A stretch of 64,000 bases of DNA, from positions 310,001 through 374,000 of the forward strand of contig NW_024881971.1 in NCBI RefSeq assembly GCF_019059575.1, in the 5' to 3' direction. Position 1 is the stretch's first letter; each line of letters starts with the position of its first letter. Shown here piece by piece: positions 46,030 to 58,075 of this stretch. This DNA is from Amphibalanus amphitrite (taxonomy: Eukaryota > Arthropoda > Thecostraca > Balanomorpha > Balanidae). Position numbers and translations under genes: made by a program. The notes below the pieces were generated by a model. It saw only the letters and a program-made list of their open reading frames with translations. It searched no databases and was not told the origin of the DNA.

Positions 46030-46267
46030 GAACCTGACATGTGACGTCACCTGTACCGCTGTTTCCGCTTCTAATGACGACGTGGTCAGGTGTCGGCTCT
46101 GCTGCAGTGTCAAGAGGACGCACGGGTTCTCCGACAGCATCATCTTGGTCGTGGTGGCGACTGTATCCGCCAGTGGGGGTGGTATTCAGGAGATCACTAA
46201 CCTCTCGTCCTATTCTCCTCTCCATGCGGTGTACTCGGTAACCACAGGTTCCGGACCAGACCGGTAG
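46030..46267 (+). CDS. possible exon, Cys-rich reading
   Basis: After GTGTTGCAG| one frame stays open to TAG at 46265-46267 (NLTCDVTCTAVSAS ... TTGSGPDR), with several Cys and a hydrophobic SIILVVVATV stretch. The phase does not match the preceding candidate exon. It may be chance. Confidence 0.2.
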
Positions 46268-46572
46268 GCGGCGCTAGTGTCGCTGACGTGCTCTGTCTGC
46301 GGCTCTGTGCTCCCCTCCTCTGCCCGCTGCTCCTGTTGCTCTACCCAGACCTCACAGGTGGGTCCCCCTCTTCTGGTGGTGTCTACTACACACATTGTCA
46401 GATGGCTGGTACAGTGATAAGTAATGGACAGTGCACAGTGGACCGTGGTGCAATATATATTGACGATAAACCAGTCTGTGTTGTTTGTCACGTCGATGTT
46501 GTTTACTATTTATGGCGACTCCGTGTGCTGTGTAATGTGTGTGTGTCACACATATCATCTATGGTGCGTTAG

Positions 46573-47289
46573 GCGGCACGGGCGGACATCGGCGAAGCTC
46601 GGCGAAGCTCACGCGCTTCTTGTTCGTCGCTCACCGCGAGTGATTTTGAACTACATTTCCGCCGTATCTACAGGGATGGCGATAAACTATCCACAGAGCA
46701 AGAGGAAGTGCGTGAGCGAGTAGCAGGCTTGTTGGCCCAGGCCCAGGCGAACCCGGGGCCCGCCAGAGTCGTCTCAGCTAATGAAGTTGATGGCCTCGTT
46801 TCCAAGTTGAACCGCAACGCTGCCCCTGGTCTTGACGGAATCACTGTCGAGCACCTGCTTCACGGCTCCTCTCGGATACTGCATGAGGTCATTGCCGGCT
46901 TACTGACGGCCTGCTTAACCGAGATGCGAGTCCCTGATAGCTTCACGTACAGTGCGGTGGTGCCAATCATGAAGAAAAGGGGACTGGATTCCAATTGCGC
47001 CGATAACTACCGACCAATCTCATTAGTAGGTACATTATCGAAGCTGTTAGAGCTTATTTTGCTGGATGATATCAGCAAATCATTTAGACCTTCAGGGCTG
47101 CAATTTGGCTTTCTTGGTCACAGGGGCACACGAGAGGCTTCTATCCTTATTCATGAGACAGCGCAGCATTTCCTGTCGCATAGGGTTCCATTGTTTGTGG
47201 CCAATTTAGACGCTCGGAAGTGCTTCGACCGGCTCTGGCACTCAGCTGTTCTGCTCCGTGCACACGAACACTTACCTAAGAGAAGCTGA
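46573..47289 (+). pseudogene. non-LTR retrotransposon reverse transcriptase fragment
   Basis: An open stretch of 238 codons with the N-terminal half of a LINE reverse transcriptase: AAPGLDGI, NYRPISL, QFGFLGHRGT and LDARKCFDRLW. The catalytic YxDD box and everything after it are missing. A stop at 47287-47289 follows, and then a TTAA MITE is inserted at 47317. Beyond that element (48311) no clear continuation is seen. A dead, truncated copy; the clade was not determined. Confidence 0.85.
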
Positions 47290-47316
47290 GCCCTCTTGAC
47301 TAAATGGTACGCTCAT

Positions 47317-48310
47317 TTAACCCTATTCCTGGCGGGCTCCGCCGGGACAAGAAACTGGCGGGGGGGCCGATTCGCCCCCCCCCCCTGAGATCTCGAGAAC
47401 GAAGCAAGATAGCGACAAACGGTAAACGGCATCGGATACGCACGGTCAAGATCTACAATTTTTACTAAGGTCATTTTCAGGTCAGGTCAAAGATGACGTC
47501 ACAGGGGTCGAAAAAGTCAAAATGGCGGCGCTAGATATGGAGAGAGTTTTTCTCGAATAACTCTCGAATTAGTCAAGATAGGAACAAACTAAGGGCATCA
47601 TCGTGATCCTCTCGTCAATCCGCATCGAAAGATATATATGTTGACCTCGCAAGGTCAAGGTCAAAGGTTGACCTCAGGTCACGTGACCTCGAGGTCATCA
47701 TGTATATCATTCGATGCGTCTTGACGAGCTGAACACAATGAGACCATCCACGCGTCTGTATCTTGTTCCTGTACGGAGTTATTGGCCAAAAACCTTTGGT
47801 GACCTTTGATGACTTCACATGACCTCACAGCTGCCCAACAGCAAAACAGACCTCAAGGTAGTGAAGGTTGATCGTATATGAAGTCATGTATGGTATATGG
47901 GGCCATTCCGACCCGTTTTAGTGGTAAAAACAGGGAGTTGATTTTTCCCCCGTTGACTTATAATGGGGAGGTCGCGAAACTGACCTGACCTTAGGTCACC
48001 GATATCAAAATTCCGAGATATACAAATTGCACATACTGGTACCCTAACTAAAGCCTGAAGAGAAGAAATTGATCGGTCAAAAACTCTAGCTCTGGCGTGA
48101 TTGCAAACTTTTCTGAGGTAGGGTCACCAAACCGCCTCTGGTGACCTGACCTGAGGTCAGATCAACTCAAAATTTTCAGACATGTTGCGTAGAAGCCTTT
48201 TAGGAAAAGTCAGAAAATTTGAGCTTCCTAGCTCAACGCGTTTGGGAGAAATAACCAAAAAACCTCAGGGGGGGCTCCTGAGGCCCCCCCCCCGCCAGGA
48301 ATAGGGTTAA
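47317..48310 (+). mobile_element. MITE, family K, in the LINE remnant
   Basis: TTAA at both ends, termini CCCTATTCCTGGCGGG and inverse. Hairpins are GGGCCGATTCGCCC (left) and GGGGCTC-CT-GAGGCCCC (right). A reverse copy lies at 62669. Confidence 0.85.
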
Positions 48311-48631
48311 GGACTTATGTTTGTATGCTCTTTGAAACCCCTTCCGTGACCGCGTTTTCAGCCGCTAGCTTATAATGGGGGGGATTCTGTTGGATCCCCA
48401 ATCGTTCAGTCCCTAACCGAACTATAGCTTCGCGAAAACATGAACGTCCTACCCGTAACTAAAGGAAGCCGATTATACCCGATTTTAACATCGCCGGTCA
48501 TTAGTTGGCCTTTCAATTCGGGTAAATGACTTAAAAAGTCAGGGAAATCGTGGCCTATTTTAAAACCAGTGTCAACCAGTGTAAATGTAGCGAAATTTTG
48601 AGCTATATGCTGACGGCGGCGGCGCCATTTT

Positions 48632-48935
48632 CGCAATCTGTTAGTTGTGCGCCGGGGACCGCGGGGGCCGGCGGGGGAGTGTTGTGGCTGCAGTGCGCAG
48701 AGTGGGTTTGCCCATTCTTGTGCGATCAGTGAGATAAAACAGTGCTGTGGTGCTTATCTAGTTCGATAATAAGCTGAGTAATGAGTGACTAAGTGAATAA
48801 TAAGTGAAATACTGCATTGTGGTCATCGTCCGATAACTGCAATCAAGACCGAGTCTGAAATCTGAAGCGGAGCGACATTGGAGGAGCTGCTGGAAATTAG
48901 CCAGCTTTGTCGGAGTGCTAAGGTGGGCTTGTAAT
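48632..48935 (+). other. possible first exon, copy 1
   Basis: TTAGTTGTGCGCCGGGG ... TTTGTCGGAGTGCTAAG|GTGGGC. About 300 bp repeated with many changes at 60286-60590, including GAGTCTG...CTGAA..CGGAGCGACA. Conservation as a GC-rich block ending in a donor-like site suggests a duplicated promoter with non-coding first exon. Confidence 0.3.
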
Positions 48936-49264
48936 TTTTCAACTGAACTGCTGTCGTGTTATGAAAATAATGGATGCGCTTTCATGCTTTTCTAGGGTTA
49001 ATTAGGTATAGGTATGGTAATATTTTGCCAGATAGGCAACAGAGAGCCGATGGCTAATTAAATGAACGATAATTTTGGCACAGTGAAGTAGTGCGTACAG
49101 ATGATATATTTTTTATTTATTAATTAATTACGGGCAGTTGACGGGAGACGGGCGGTGGCTGCGACCTGTAGCGGCGCCCATGCGTTGTGAAATATCAGCT
49201 TATATACATGATAAGGTATATACGCTAATCTAACTTTTATTTCCGTCAGATGTGATGTCGATTC
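48936..49264. other. AT-rich flank
   Basis: No feature recognised. Confidence 0.4.
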
Positions 49265-50179
49265 TTAACCCTCGCCCGCACATGGGGGGTGGGGGTGGTT
49301 GCCACCCCCCCAGGTAGTCTTTCTGCTCTGCACTCAACATTTTTAGCGCTAGAACGCTGATTTTTCGTATAGCTGCTCCTCTATCCTTTCTTGATGTCCA
49401 CTGAAAATTTCAAGTTTCTGTGATTTTTGGTTTCGGAGATATGACCTTGTTTTTCAGGTCATGTCATGACCCAAATGGCCAATTCTCAACATCTTGCGTT
49501 TGCCATGGGTCTTGCGAGCTTTTGACACCCTGATTTCGGCCTTTTTTGCCAGTATTACCTCCCACCTATCATGGAACATGTTGTTCGACGATGTACAGGG
49601 GTCAAGGTCAGGGTCAAGGTCAACCTAGGTCATCTAAGATAATTACGTTTTAGGCAAGCTGAATTTACTTTTTTTGAATTTTTTTGACTGCATTTTTGGT
49701 AAAAGCTTCTCAGAGCATGATTTCATGTAATATGGACCCAAAAACAATCGGTGCACACATCAGTATGCACACAGACACACACAGACATACAAACACATAT
49801 AATTGACCTTGACCTAACTTGACCTGAAATGACCTCAGCCGCAAAATTCTGGTCGGGTAGTGTGACAAAGAGGTTCTAGCTGGCCTGGCACCAGAAAACA
49901 GCATCGTCATCGGTATTTGATAAGCAGCGCACTTGATATCCAACGGTGACCCAAAACAGCAACATTTTTTAGTTTGACCTGACCTGGAAGGTCAATGACT
50001 GACCTGAGAAGGTAAAACTGGGTATCATTGGATTCGTCTCTTCCCAAAGAATCTTTTTGGTCTTTACCGCTAAGCTCTATCTCCAACAGGAACGAAATGG
50101 CGCGGGGGGGGGTGGCAACCACCCCCCCCCCCCATGTGCGTTCTAGGATGGCAAAATGGCATGTGCGGGCGAGGGTTAA
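49265..50179 (+). mobile_element. MITE, family I, third copy
   Basis: TTAA at both ends. Very similar to 27422-28409; right hairpin GGTGG-CAA-CCACC is perfectly paired here. Confidence 0.85.
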
Positions 50180-51453
50180 CAATAAACGACAAACAAACAA
50201 ACGTGTTTGCAGCATGGGGTAGGCATTGAGCATCACAATGTTTCGTTGCATTTAGCTAGGCTCGCGGCTGGCGACAACGTCCCGCCGCGTGTCGCTTGCG
50301 TTACAAATTTTGCGGGCCCAACATTAGCTTTACCAAAAAAAAATCGTTATAATAACCGTCATATTTGTGTAAATTTACCGTCATGAATTTGTGTACGATT
50401 ACCACGCGAGTGTTCCTTTTGGTACTTTTTACCAAAAACACATATTTGTGCGTAAATGTAACGCGAGATCCGCGGTAAAGTTACACTGAAAGCGGTTCTC
50501 CTACACAATAGTGAAGCACTCCGAAGCTAGCAAAACACACATATAAGTGTTCTTTTACCCAGAAAACAGAGTAATTTTACACCAAAAAAATGTTCCTTTT
50601 GGTACTTTCAATTACACCGTTTTTCCGCTCAATATTTCTGTGTGTGTACCAACACAACGAATGAAGCGAACGAGAGCTTGTAATACGGGCGGCTTTACTG
50701 GCCAGTGGTCGGCCGCCGAAGGTCTGCAGAGGAGGAGCCCGGGTCCGTCCGTGGATCCCCGGGGATCCGGACCCCGTGTCCGTACCTCCGTCTGTGTCCG
50801 CACCATCATCAGGTCCACCTGCAGCTGGAGCCACTTGACCAGCGCCAGCGGGGCGGTCAGCACGGGGCTGGCTGCCTGAGGGCCCGCCTGCCGACCAGGT
50901 GGTTTACAGGCTGACAGGTTTACAGACTTGCAGGTTTACAGGTTTGGACTTACTTCGGTGTTTGTTTAACATGATTTTGGGCTTTTCAATAGGCAATGTC
51001 AATGAGGGGTGAGGGAGTGAATCGATAGCGCTTTTGATAATGCAGTACGGATCATGGGCCGTTCGGTGACTGAGCGCCGCCTACCGGCGTGATTCAAATC
51101 TGACCGGGAGCTGCAGCGTTCACGGAACACTTGCAGGCTCGGCTCGCTGTATACAAAGTAGCCTTATACATGCGACATGTTGATGGCCCATGTCAGCGCG
51201 GCCGCCGGCTTGTCGCGGCGCGGCTCGCCATCAGATGTGTACTGAGATTCACCATTGCCGGCCGAGCCTGCATTATCCATGAGTGGCGCTCGCCTCCCGA
51301 GTCCTGGGCCTCCCAGGTGTCAGGGGGCCGGGCCATGAGTTGGCCTCCGAGGTGCCCCGGATGGAGCCTCGGCAGTGCGCAGTGAATTACCATCCGGACG
51401 GTCGACTGAGAGGCCAAGAGGATCTTCTGTTGCGGCAGATTCTACCTCCCCTG
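50180..51453. other. unassigned stretch
   Basis: 50330-50640 has several TTTACC/GGTAAA and TTTTTGGTACTTT inverted motifs, perhaps another foldback element. The GC-rich part at 50690-51440 has short open frames without recognisable domains. Confidence 0.35.
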
Positions 51454-51853
51454 CAGTGGCGTATCCAGGATCTTGAAAAGGGGGAGGCCAAACCTGCTCA
51501 AGGGGCCCCACCCTTACCTTAGGGGCCCCAGTGATAGCATACTTAACCCACGCACAGGTGCGGTTCTTTGCCACTTTCGCCATGTGAGGGAGCCTTTTTA
51601 GGCACACTTGGCAATCTAAAAACTCTGAAGGCTCATTCTGGCCTCTGAAAGTCCCTCTTCGGCAACAGAGTGAACGACTCTGGCCTCAGCCGGCCCCATA
51701 ATGGCCTCAGGAGACCCATGCTATTGCTGACCTCCCAGGGCCTCACGCTGGCTCTTTGGAGCCTTTGAGTCAGTCTGATGGCCCTATGCCGCTCTATAAC
51801 CCACGCCGGTCTCTAGAAGCCCATGCTGCCCTCTGAGGGTTCCGCGCCGGCTT

Positions 51854-52800
51854 CTAGCCCTAGAACGCCTAGGGGGGGGGGGGTTGTATCAACCCCCCCT
51901 GAGGTTTTTTTCGAAGTGCACGCTAAACGGCTTGTCGTAGCGGGCTGAAATTTTCAATACCCTCTGGGGCAACCTTTGCGCATCTTTTGCCGAAAAAAAT
52001 TGATCGGGTCATGTCAGGTCACGGAGTTATGACGTCATAAGAGGTACAGCCTCCGGCCGACAGTTACCAAACGTGTGCGCCGAATCCCTAGGTTTTCTGC
52101 CGGTGATACCCACATTGTTTGATGGATCATGATGAAACTTCCCATGCATGTTGGGGCAAGCATTGGCTATCGTGTGGTGCAAGAAAATTGACCGGGTCAG
52201 GTCAGGTCACGGAGCTATGACGTCACAAGAGGAACAGCGTCCGGTACTATTTTTGAAAAGCGCCCGAACCACTATTTTGCTAATTCTTGTCACCTCAATG
52301 GGAATATGCAGCAATATTAGCTTCTATAGGGAGCAAATGGACCTCCCAAATCCAAAAATACAATCAGATTTCAAAAATTTAAATTTTGATTTTTCGAATT
52401 TCTGCCGCCGACTGTGACCTTGCCGACTTCCGGCGCTCCCAACGCGCCATTTTTAGAGCTAGGGAAACGAAATACATACCAAACGATAGAGAATTGATCA
52501 AGGAACACGATAGTGAAGGTTTCAAGTCGATATCTCCCACTGTTTTGCCGCAATCGCCGCGGAAAGTTGAAAAAGTTTGATTTTTTCGGAAAATTTGACC
52601 TTTGACCGGTCATAAGTAGGTCAAATGTTGACCTAGGACCAAAAAATATACCACCAATCGCGAGATCTCGTTGAGAGCAATCCGTTGGTTTTTTCCGCTA
52701 AGCTCTACGACCTTCCGTTTCGAAACGCCAGGGGGGGTCGTAACAACCCCCCCCCCTGGTCGTTCGTGTATGAGAAATGGCCTGGTCGTGCGAGGGCTAG
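51854..52800 (+). mobile_element. MITE, family M, with CTAG duplication
   Basis: Flanked by CTAG on both sides (51854-51857, 52797-52800), a 4-bp target other than TTAA. Termini are CCCTAGAACG and TCGTGCGAGGG. The left hairpin is GGGGTTG-TAT-CAACCCC, perfectly paired. Nested in the hAT-like element. Confidence 0.75.
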
Positions 52801-52854
52801 GGGCCACTCCTACCTCAGGGGGCTCAAACATGCATAAGATCTGAAGTATGGCTG

Positions 52855-53430
52855 CCGAGGCCCTCGAAGTGGCCTCTAATGGCCCGACGCCAGCCTATGA
52901 AGACCCCGTGCTGGCTTCTGAGGGTCCGGCACCAGCGCCTGAAATCAGATGACAGCTGGCCCCACGCTGGCCTGAGAGGGCCTCACCTTGGCCTCAGAGG
53001 GCTCCACATTGTCTTCAGAGGGCCCCAAGCTGGTCTCAGTGGCCAGTGGGCCTCAAACTGACTTCAGAAGGCCCCACGCCGCTGGGCTTAGAAGACCCCA
53101 AGCTGGACATAGACAGCCCCACACTGAACATGAGGGTCCCACACTGGCCTTAGAAGGCCCCACACTGTCCTTAGAAAGCCCCACAATGAACTTAGAGGGC
53201 TCCACGCTGGCCTTAGAGGGCTCCTCGGCTGGCCTTAGAGGGCTACGCGCTGGCTCCTTAGGGTTCCACACCAGCGTCAAATAGTCCCACGCCCAAGTCT
53301 AAGCTTCTGTAGGACCGCTGAAGTGGCCTCTGAGGGCCCCTACGCTTAGCCTCTGGGGCTCGGCCTAAACCTCTGAGGGCCCTGAGACGGCCTATGAGGG
53401 CCCTACGCCGGCCTCTGAGGGCCATCAAAC
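52855..53430. repeat. degenerate minisatellite, GAGGGCCCCACGCTGGCCT units
   Basis: About twenty diverged units of 20-30 bp built on CTTAGAGGGCCCCACACTGG. First repeat block of the hAT-like element. Confidence 0.75.
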
Positions 53431-53859
53431 GGCAAATTTAAGATAATTTGACGTAGTTGACTTTATTTAATGACATAATGTCATAATGACTTTATTTAAA
53501 TTTGGGCCAGTACTTCGGATAAGGCCCTGAATGTCGTTCTCTTGGGACACCCAAGCATGCACGTACCCAGGATTTCACTCAGGAGGGGGCAACTTGCTCT
53601 CGAAGGGCCCCGGGTTACCTGGGGGCCACTGAGTGTCAACCCAGGCAGGGACGTATCTAGAACATTTCGATGGGGGGGGGGATTGGGCACAGTGGGTCCG
53701 GTCCCCTTGCGGACGGGCCCCTCTGCCTGTCTGTCTCACTGTCTGCCTGTCTGTCTGTCTGTCTGTCTAAGCCCTGAGAAAATGTAGGAAATTGGCAGGT
53801 AAAAGTATCATTTTGCCTGAGAAATGTGCATAAAATGCACGGTCTTTTATAAAGAAGCG

Positions 53860-54400
53860 AAGCGAGCGAGCCCCTCAGACTCGCCGGTGTTGGTCCCTCA
53901 GACGTGTCTGTGAAAGGCCGTCAGATGCGCTGGTGCGGGGTTCACACAGGCGTCGTTGTGGGGGTCTTAGGGCTTAGAGACGCTGGTAGGGGCCGTCATA
54001 GGCATGTATGTGGCCCTGAAAGTTACTAGTGGCCCTTCATAGGCCGGCAAGGGAACCTCAGATGCCGGTAAGAGGCCCTTAGAGTCGCTGGTAAGTGGCC
54101 GTTAGATGCGCTGGTATAAGGCCCTCGGAGACGCCGGTGAGCGGGCCTTCAGATCCACCGATGTAGGCCGTTAAGAGGCGCTGGTGTGGGGCCCTTACAG
54201 GTGGCGGTGAGGGCCCTCCCAGGCGCCATTGTGAGGGCCCTCAGAAACACTGGTGTGGGCCGTGGGGGCACAACAAACACGTGTGGGGGCCTTACAGCTG
54301 ATCCCTCATTAGCCTTCAAGGACTCTCAGAGGCCGGCAAGGTCTTTCAGAATCTGGGGTGGGGCCCTTCTGGATATAAGTGTGGCTACATAAGAGCCCAT
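53860..54400. repeat. degenerate minisatellite, GGCCCTCAGAGACGCTGGTG units
   Basis: Units of about 25-35 bp, related to but distinct from the block at 52855. Confidence 0.65.
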
Positions 54401-54569
54401 GACGTGTTCTCAAAAGCCCCGTGATGTCCTTTCACTCCTTTCCAGTTGAAGCGTGGCCAGGGCGGTCCCTCTGATGTCAATTGGCACCGTAGGGCCCCTC
54501 GGGCCCGAGGAAACCCTAAACCATATAACGGACACGTGTCCCCTCGCCCCCTGGCTATGCCATTGAACC

Positions 54570-55245
54570 CAAGTGATCAGGGGCCCTTTAGGTAATCAGG
54601 GACCTCTCAGGTGACTGCAGGGGCTTTTCAATTGATCAGGGGCCCACCAGGTTACCGTGACCATGGGACCCTCTGATAATCAGGGGCCGGTTAAACCAGG
54701 GGCTCCTCGGGCAACTAAGGGCCTTCATGTGACTGCAGAGGCCCTTCAGATAACCAGGTACTCCCTGGGTGAACATGGGCCCTCAGGTGACCAGGGCTTC
54801 TTCAGATGACTGGCCAGGGGGCCATCTAGGGGATCAGGGACCCCCTTGGGTAACTACGGGCCTCTCAGATAACCAGGGCCCCTCAGGTAACCAGAGGCCC
54901 CTCGGGTAACCAGGGGCCCCTCAGAACCAGGGGCCCTCGTAACCAGGGGTTCTTTACCAGGAGTTCTTCAGATAACCAGGGGCCCTCAGGTAACCAGGGG
55001 CCCCTCAGGTAAACAGGGGTCCCGTGACCAGGGCCTCTCAGGTAACCAGAGCCCCTCAGATAACCAGGGGCCCCTCAGGTGACCAGGGGCCCCTCGGGTA
55101 GCCAGGGGGTCCATTAGACAACCAGGCACCTCTCAGACAACCAGAGGACCCTCAGATAATCAGAGGCCCCTCAGGTAACTAGGGGCTCGTCAGATGACCA
55201 GGGGGCCCCTCAAGTAGCCAGAGGCTCTCAGGTAGTTAGGGGCCC
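54570..55245. repeat. degenerate minisatellite, CCAGGGGCCCCTCAGGTAA units
   Basis: About thirty units of roughly 18-22 bp. Third repeat block in the hAT-like element. Confidence 0.85.
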
Positions 55246-55719
55246 TCTGTATTCGTCACTGTGATATATATCGCTCTTTGATATTAGGTTTTCTTCCGAG
55301 TAAAAGACGTTCTGTCTAGTACTGGAATTAAGGCAGGGAGACCCAGAACGCCTTCGTCACGCTGGTCCCCCTGAGTTATCCTTCGACCTCAGGGGCCCCC
55401 GTGGCCCCCCTTGGGTACGTACGTCACTGCACTCAAGTGACCCAAAGGGCCCACTTGCATGTCTGATCCCAAAGGGGGAGGCCATGGCCTCTTGGCCTCC
55501 CCCCTGGATACGCCACTGCTCCCCTGGCTCACTTCACAACATTGAACATAAGTACCTACTCTATGGAAAACAGGACAACAGCTACTTGAAAAAGTCTAAA
55601 AGATATCAATCTTCTATTTTTGTTATTCCATAGATCACCAGTTAGGTCAAGGTCACGGTCACGTAAACTGATGTCAAATTTTCAAATTGGTCTTTTAGAA
55701 AAGAATAGGCCTACGCCTG

Positions 55720-55745
55720 TTAACCCTCGCCCGACCATCTTCCAA
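55720..55745 (+). mobile_element. orphan MITE left end
   Basis: TTAA-CCCTCGCCCGACCATC with no matching right end nearby. Confidence 0.35.
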
Positions 55746-55880
55746 CGTCAAACATATAGGGGGAGGGGCGTAGGAGTTAGGACCACCTGTCGTTAGGACC
55801 ACCCTGCTCGGGCTAATGCGTGCCACAAAATCGTTCCAAGTGTCCGCCTGGCTTAGCTCCGCCTGACACGTGCTCTCCGT

Positions 55881-56170
55881 GTCAGCGGTGTCAGTGTTCG
55901 GTCGGTGTCACTGTGTCAGCGGTGTCAGTGTTCGGTCGGTGTCACTGTGTCAGCGGTGTCAGTGTTCGGTCGGTGTCACCGTGTCAGCGGTGTCAGTGTT
56001 CGGTCGGTGTCACTGTGTCAGCAGTGTCAGTGTTCGGTCGGTGTCACTGTGTCAGCGGTGTCAGTGTTCGGTCGGTGTCACTGTGTCAGCGGTGTCAGTG
56101 TTCGGTCGGTGTCACTTTGTCAGCGGTGTCGCTGTTCGGTCGGTGTCACTGTGTCACCGGTGTCGGGGTG
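55881..56170. repeat. 34-bp minisatellite
   Basis: About eight units of GTCAGCGGTGTCAGTGTTC plus GGTCGGTGTCACTGT. Since 34 is not a multiple of three, each long frame reads all three phases in turn (CQRCQCSVGVT...). Confidence 0.92.
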
Positions 56171-56954
56171 TCACCACGGTCCGTGTCACCGTCCGTCGTC
56201 GCTGCCCGGGTCGCAGTACCAACCACACCACGGCCGCAGTCCCGTCCGTCCGTCCGGCCGCCGGCTGATTGACACCACTGGCTCTGGCCGCACCTACAGC
56301 CGTGCATGGGGCCGCATTGCCGTGTCGGCGAGAGGTGCCGTCAATGGCAGCCGGACGAAGCCTCCGATGCGCACAAAGAATAACAATGAGCTCCACCGCT
56401 GCCCGGCAGGAAAGGGAATCCTCCGGAACCGCCCAGCCCGACCTCCGGTCTCCGACCTAATCAAAGCTCACATGTTGACCTCCAACTGACCTGACCTCTA
56501 CTCCCCGGTGAGTGCGCTGCCGCCGCTGCCGCCATGGAGTCAGGGGCCCCCTGGCCTCCCCAGCGGTATCTGATCGGAGGCCAGGACCAGCTCTGTCCGG
56601 CCGCGTGTCGACATGGACGGCACTGGGCCGGTCGGTGAGACCCGACGCCACTGACACGGCTCGGCTCCGGCAATGGACAGCAGACAGCGGTCCGGCGCGG
56701 CTCTCCAGCGGCCGGCGCCCGCGCGCTATGCAGGCGACGCCAGATGAGCCGATTGTGTTTGCATTCGGTATAATGTGCAGGTGGTGAAGCATTGATCAAT
56801 GTGCAAATGTTAGTTCCCGAGGGGCACAAGCGTTGCAATGGAAAACATACATGGTGATTGGTACCTAGCTCAGTGACGGTGACACAGACAGTAAGTTTAA
56901 AATAGTCCACTGAGATGCTGTCTCCCAAGTAGTCCCGGATCAACCATCGTCCGG
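56171..56954. other. GC-rich stretch, coding uncertain
   Basis: A frame reading ...LIDTTGSGRTYSRAWGRIA... continues to TGA at 56487-56489, followed by a donor-like GGTGAGTGC at 56508. It has no recognisable domain and begins in the minisatellite, so I do not call it a gene. Confidence 0.3.
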
Positions 56955-58075
56955 CTAGAGAGGGTGATGCAACCCCCTTCCAAGGTTTTCGCCAATAGCA
57001 TAAAAACGGCGGCGCGCATACCCTCTGGGGTAGCATATCGACAATTTTTTTTTTTTAAGTTCAGGTCTGAGTCGTTTCAGGTCTGAGGTCAGGTCACCAA
57101 TTCACATAAAAAATTATCAATGTTTGGCTTGCTCACATTTTGGGCTCTGGCCGCAGACTTCTAAGTCAGATCAGACTTATTTTTGGTTTTCGCACTCGTG
57201 AATAGATGCTTTACATAGATGCCATAATAATACTAAACTTGTAGGTACTTTGATTTTCAGGTCAGTGCCAGGTCATCACAGTTCACGGAAATCTTTTATC
57301 GCGCATCGGTCACGTGGCACATGTTTTATGGTATATTTAGACCATAGATTTCAAATTCTGTGTCGGTTATGTCATTAGAGGTTATTTTGAGTTGAATTTA
57401 GCTGAGGTCAGGTAAAACAAGGTCGAATTTTAAAGTTAAAAAAAATGAACAAAAGTTGGCTATCGGATGTAGTTTGAACTCAAGAACACGTTGGTCCTAT
57501 TTATATTCGTGTACGATGTCAAATGCGTGCTGAAAAAAATTGAAACAAAGTTATGATAGTATTTTTTACAATGATGCGTATAACCTTGTTATTTTTGAAG
57601 ATATTTGGCTAAAACTTGGTAGAATACCTATATCATGGGCATGCCTTCAATAACGTATTTTTTTTTTCGAAAAGTCAAAAACTTTTGGAATGAAAGATAA
57701 AAATAAAATTTTTATAAACTTATGATTTTCAATTTTTTTTTTAATTTTTGAAATCCGAGATAGCAGTTTCATGGCACAGTGTATTCTGAGTCCCCCAATG
57801 AAAAAAAAATTGATAAACTGTAAAAAAAACTGAGCTTTTGAGAGCGATTGCCGTAGTTCAATGTTTTGCGTTGAAATCGTACGAACATGACGTCATGCTG
57901 ACGTGATTCCCGGCCGACCTGTGGCAGCTACGAAGCTCACATTCAGATACGAGATGTCAAATTGATGAAGGTGAAGGTATTGCAAGTTTCGCGCTGATAA
58001 GTCTACATAGTGGTTTAGAAGTTATTGCATTAAAACGAGACAGGGGCTATAAACCCCCCGTAGGGCGCGGGTTAA
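56955..58075 (+). mobile_element. MITE, family E-like, degraded
   Basis: The left end is eroded (GGGTGATGCAACCCCC hairpin remains). The right end is GTAGGGCGCGGG-TTAA. The body shares the family E order of motifs with many changes, so it is an older copy. Confidence 0.5.

Larger units (their letters stand above)
51454..55518. mobile_element. hAT-like non-autonomous element, 4.1 kb
   Basis: Termini CAGTGGCGTATCCAGG and CCTGGATACGCCACTG, with GGGGGAGGCC just inside both. The 8-bp duplication CTCCCCTG is exact at 51446-51453 and 55519-55526. The 8-bp target and CAGTGG-type ends fit the hAT superfamily. There is no transposase; the interior is several different degenerate minisatellites plus a MITE at 51854. 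Confidence 0.88.

Noticed and set aside
46288..46572. Signal-peptide-like start (MLCLRLCAPLLCPLLLLLYP)
   Set aside because: It is Leu-rich by composition, with no supporting exon structure or homologous domain downstream.
55820..56272. Cys-rich frames resembling metallothionein (CQRCQCSVGV repeats)
   Set aside because: They are translations of a 34-bp minisatellite and appear in all three frames alike.
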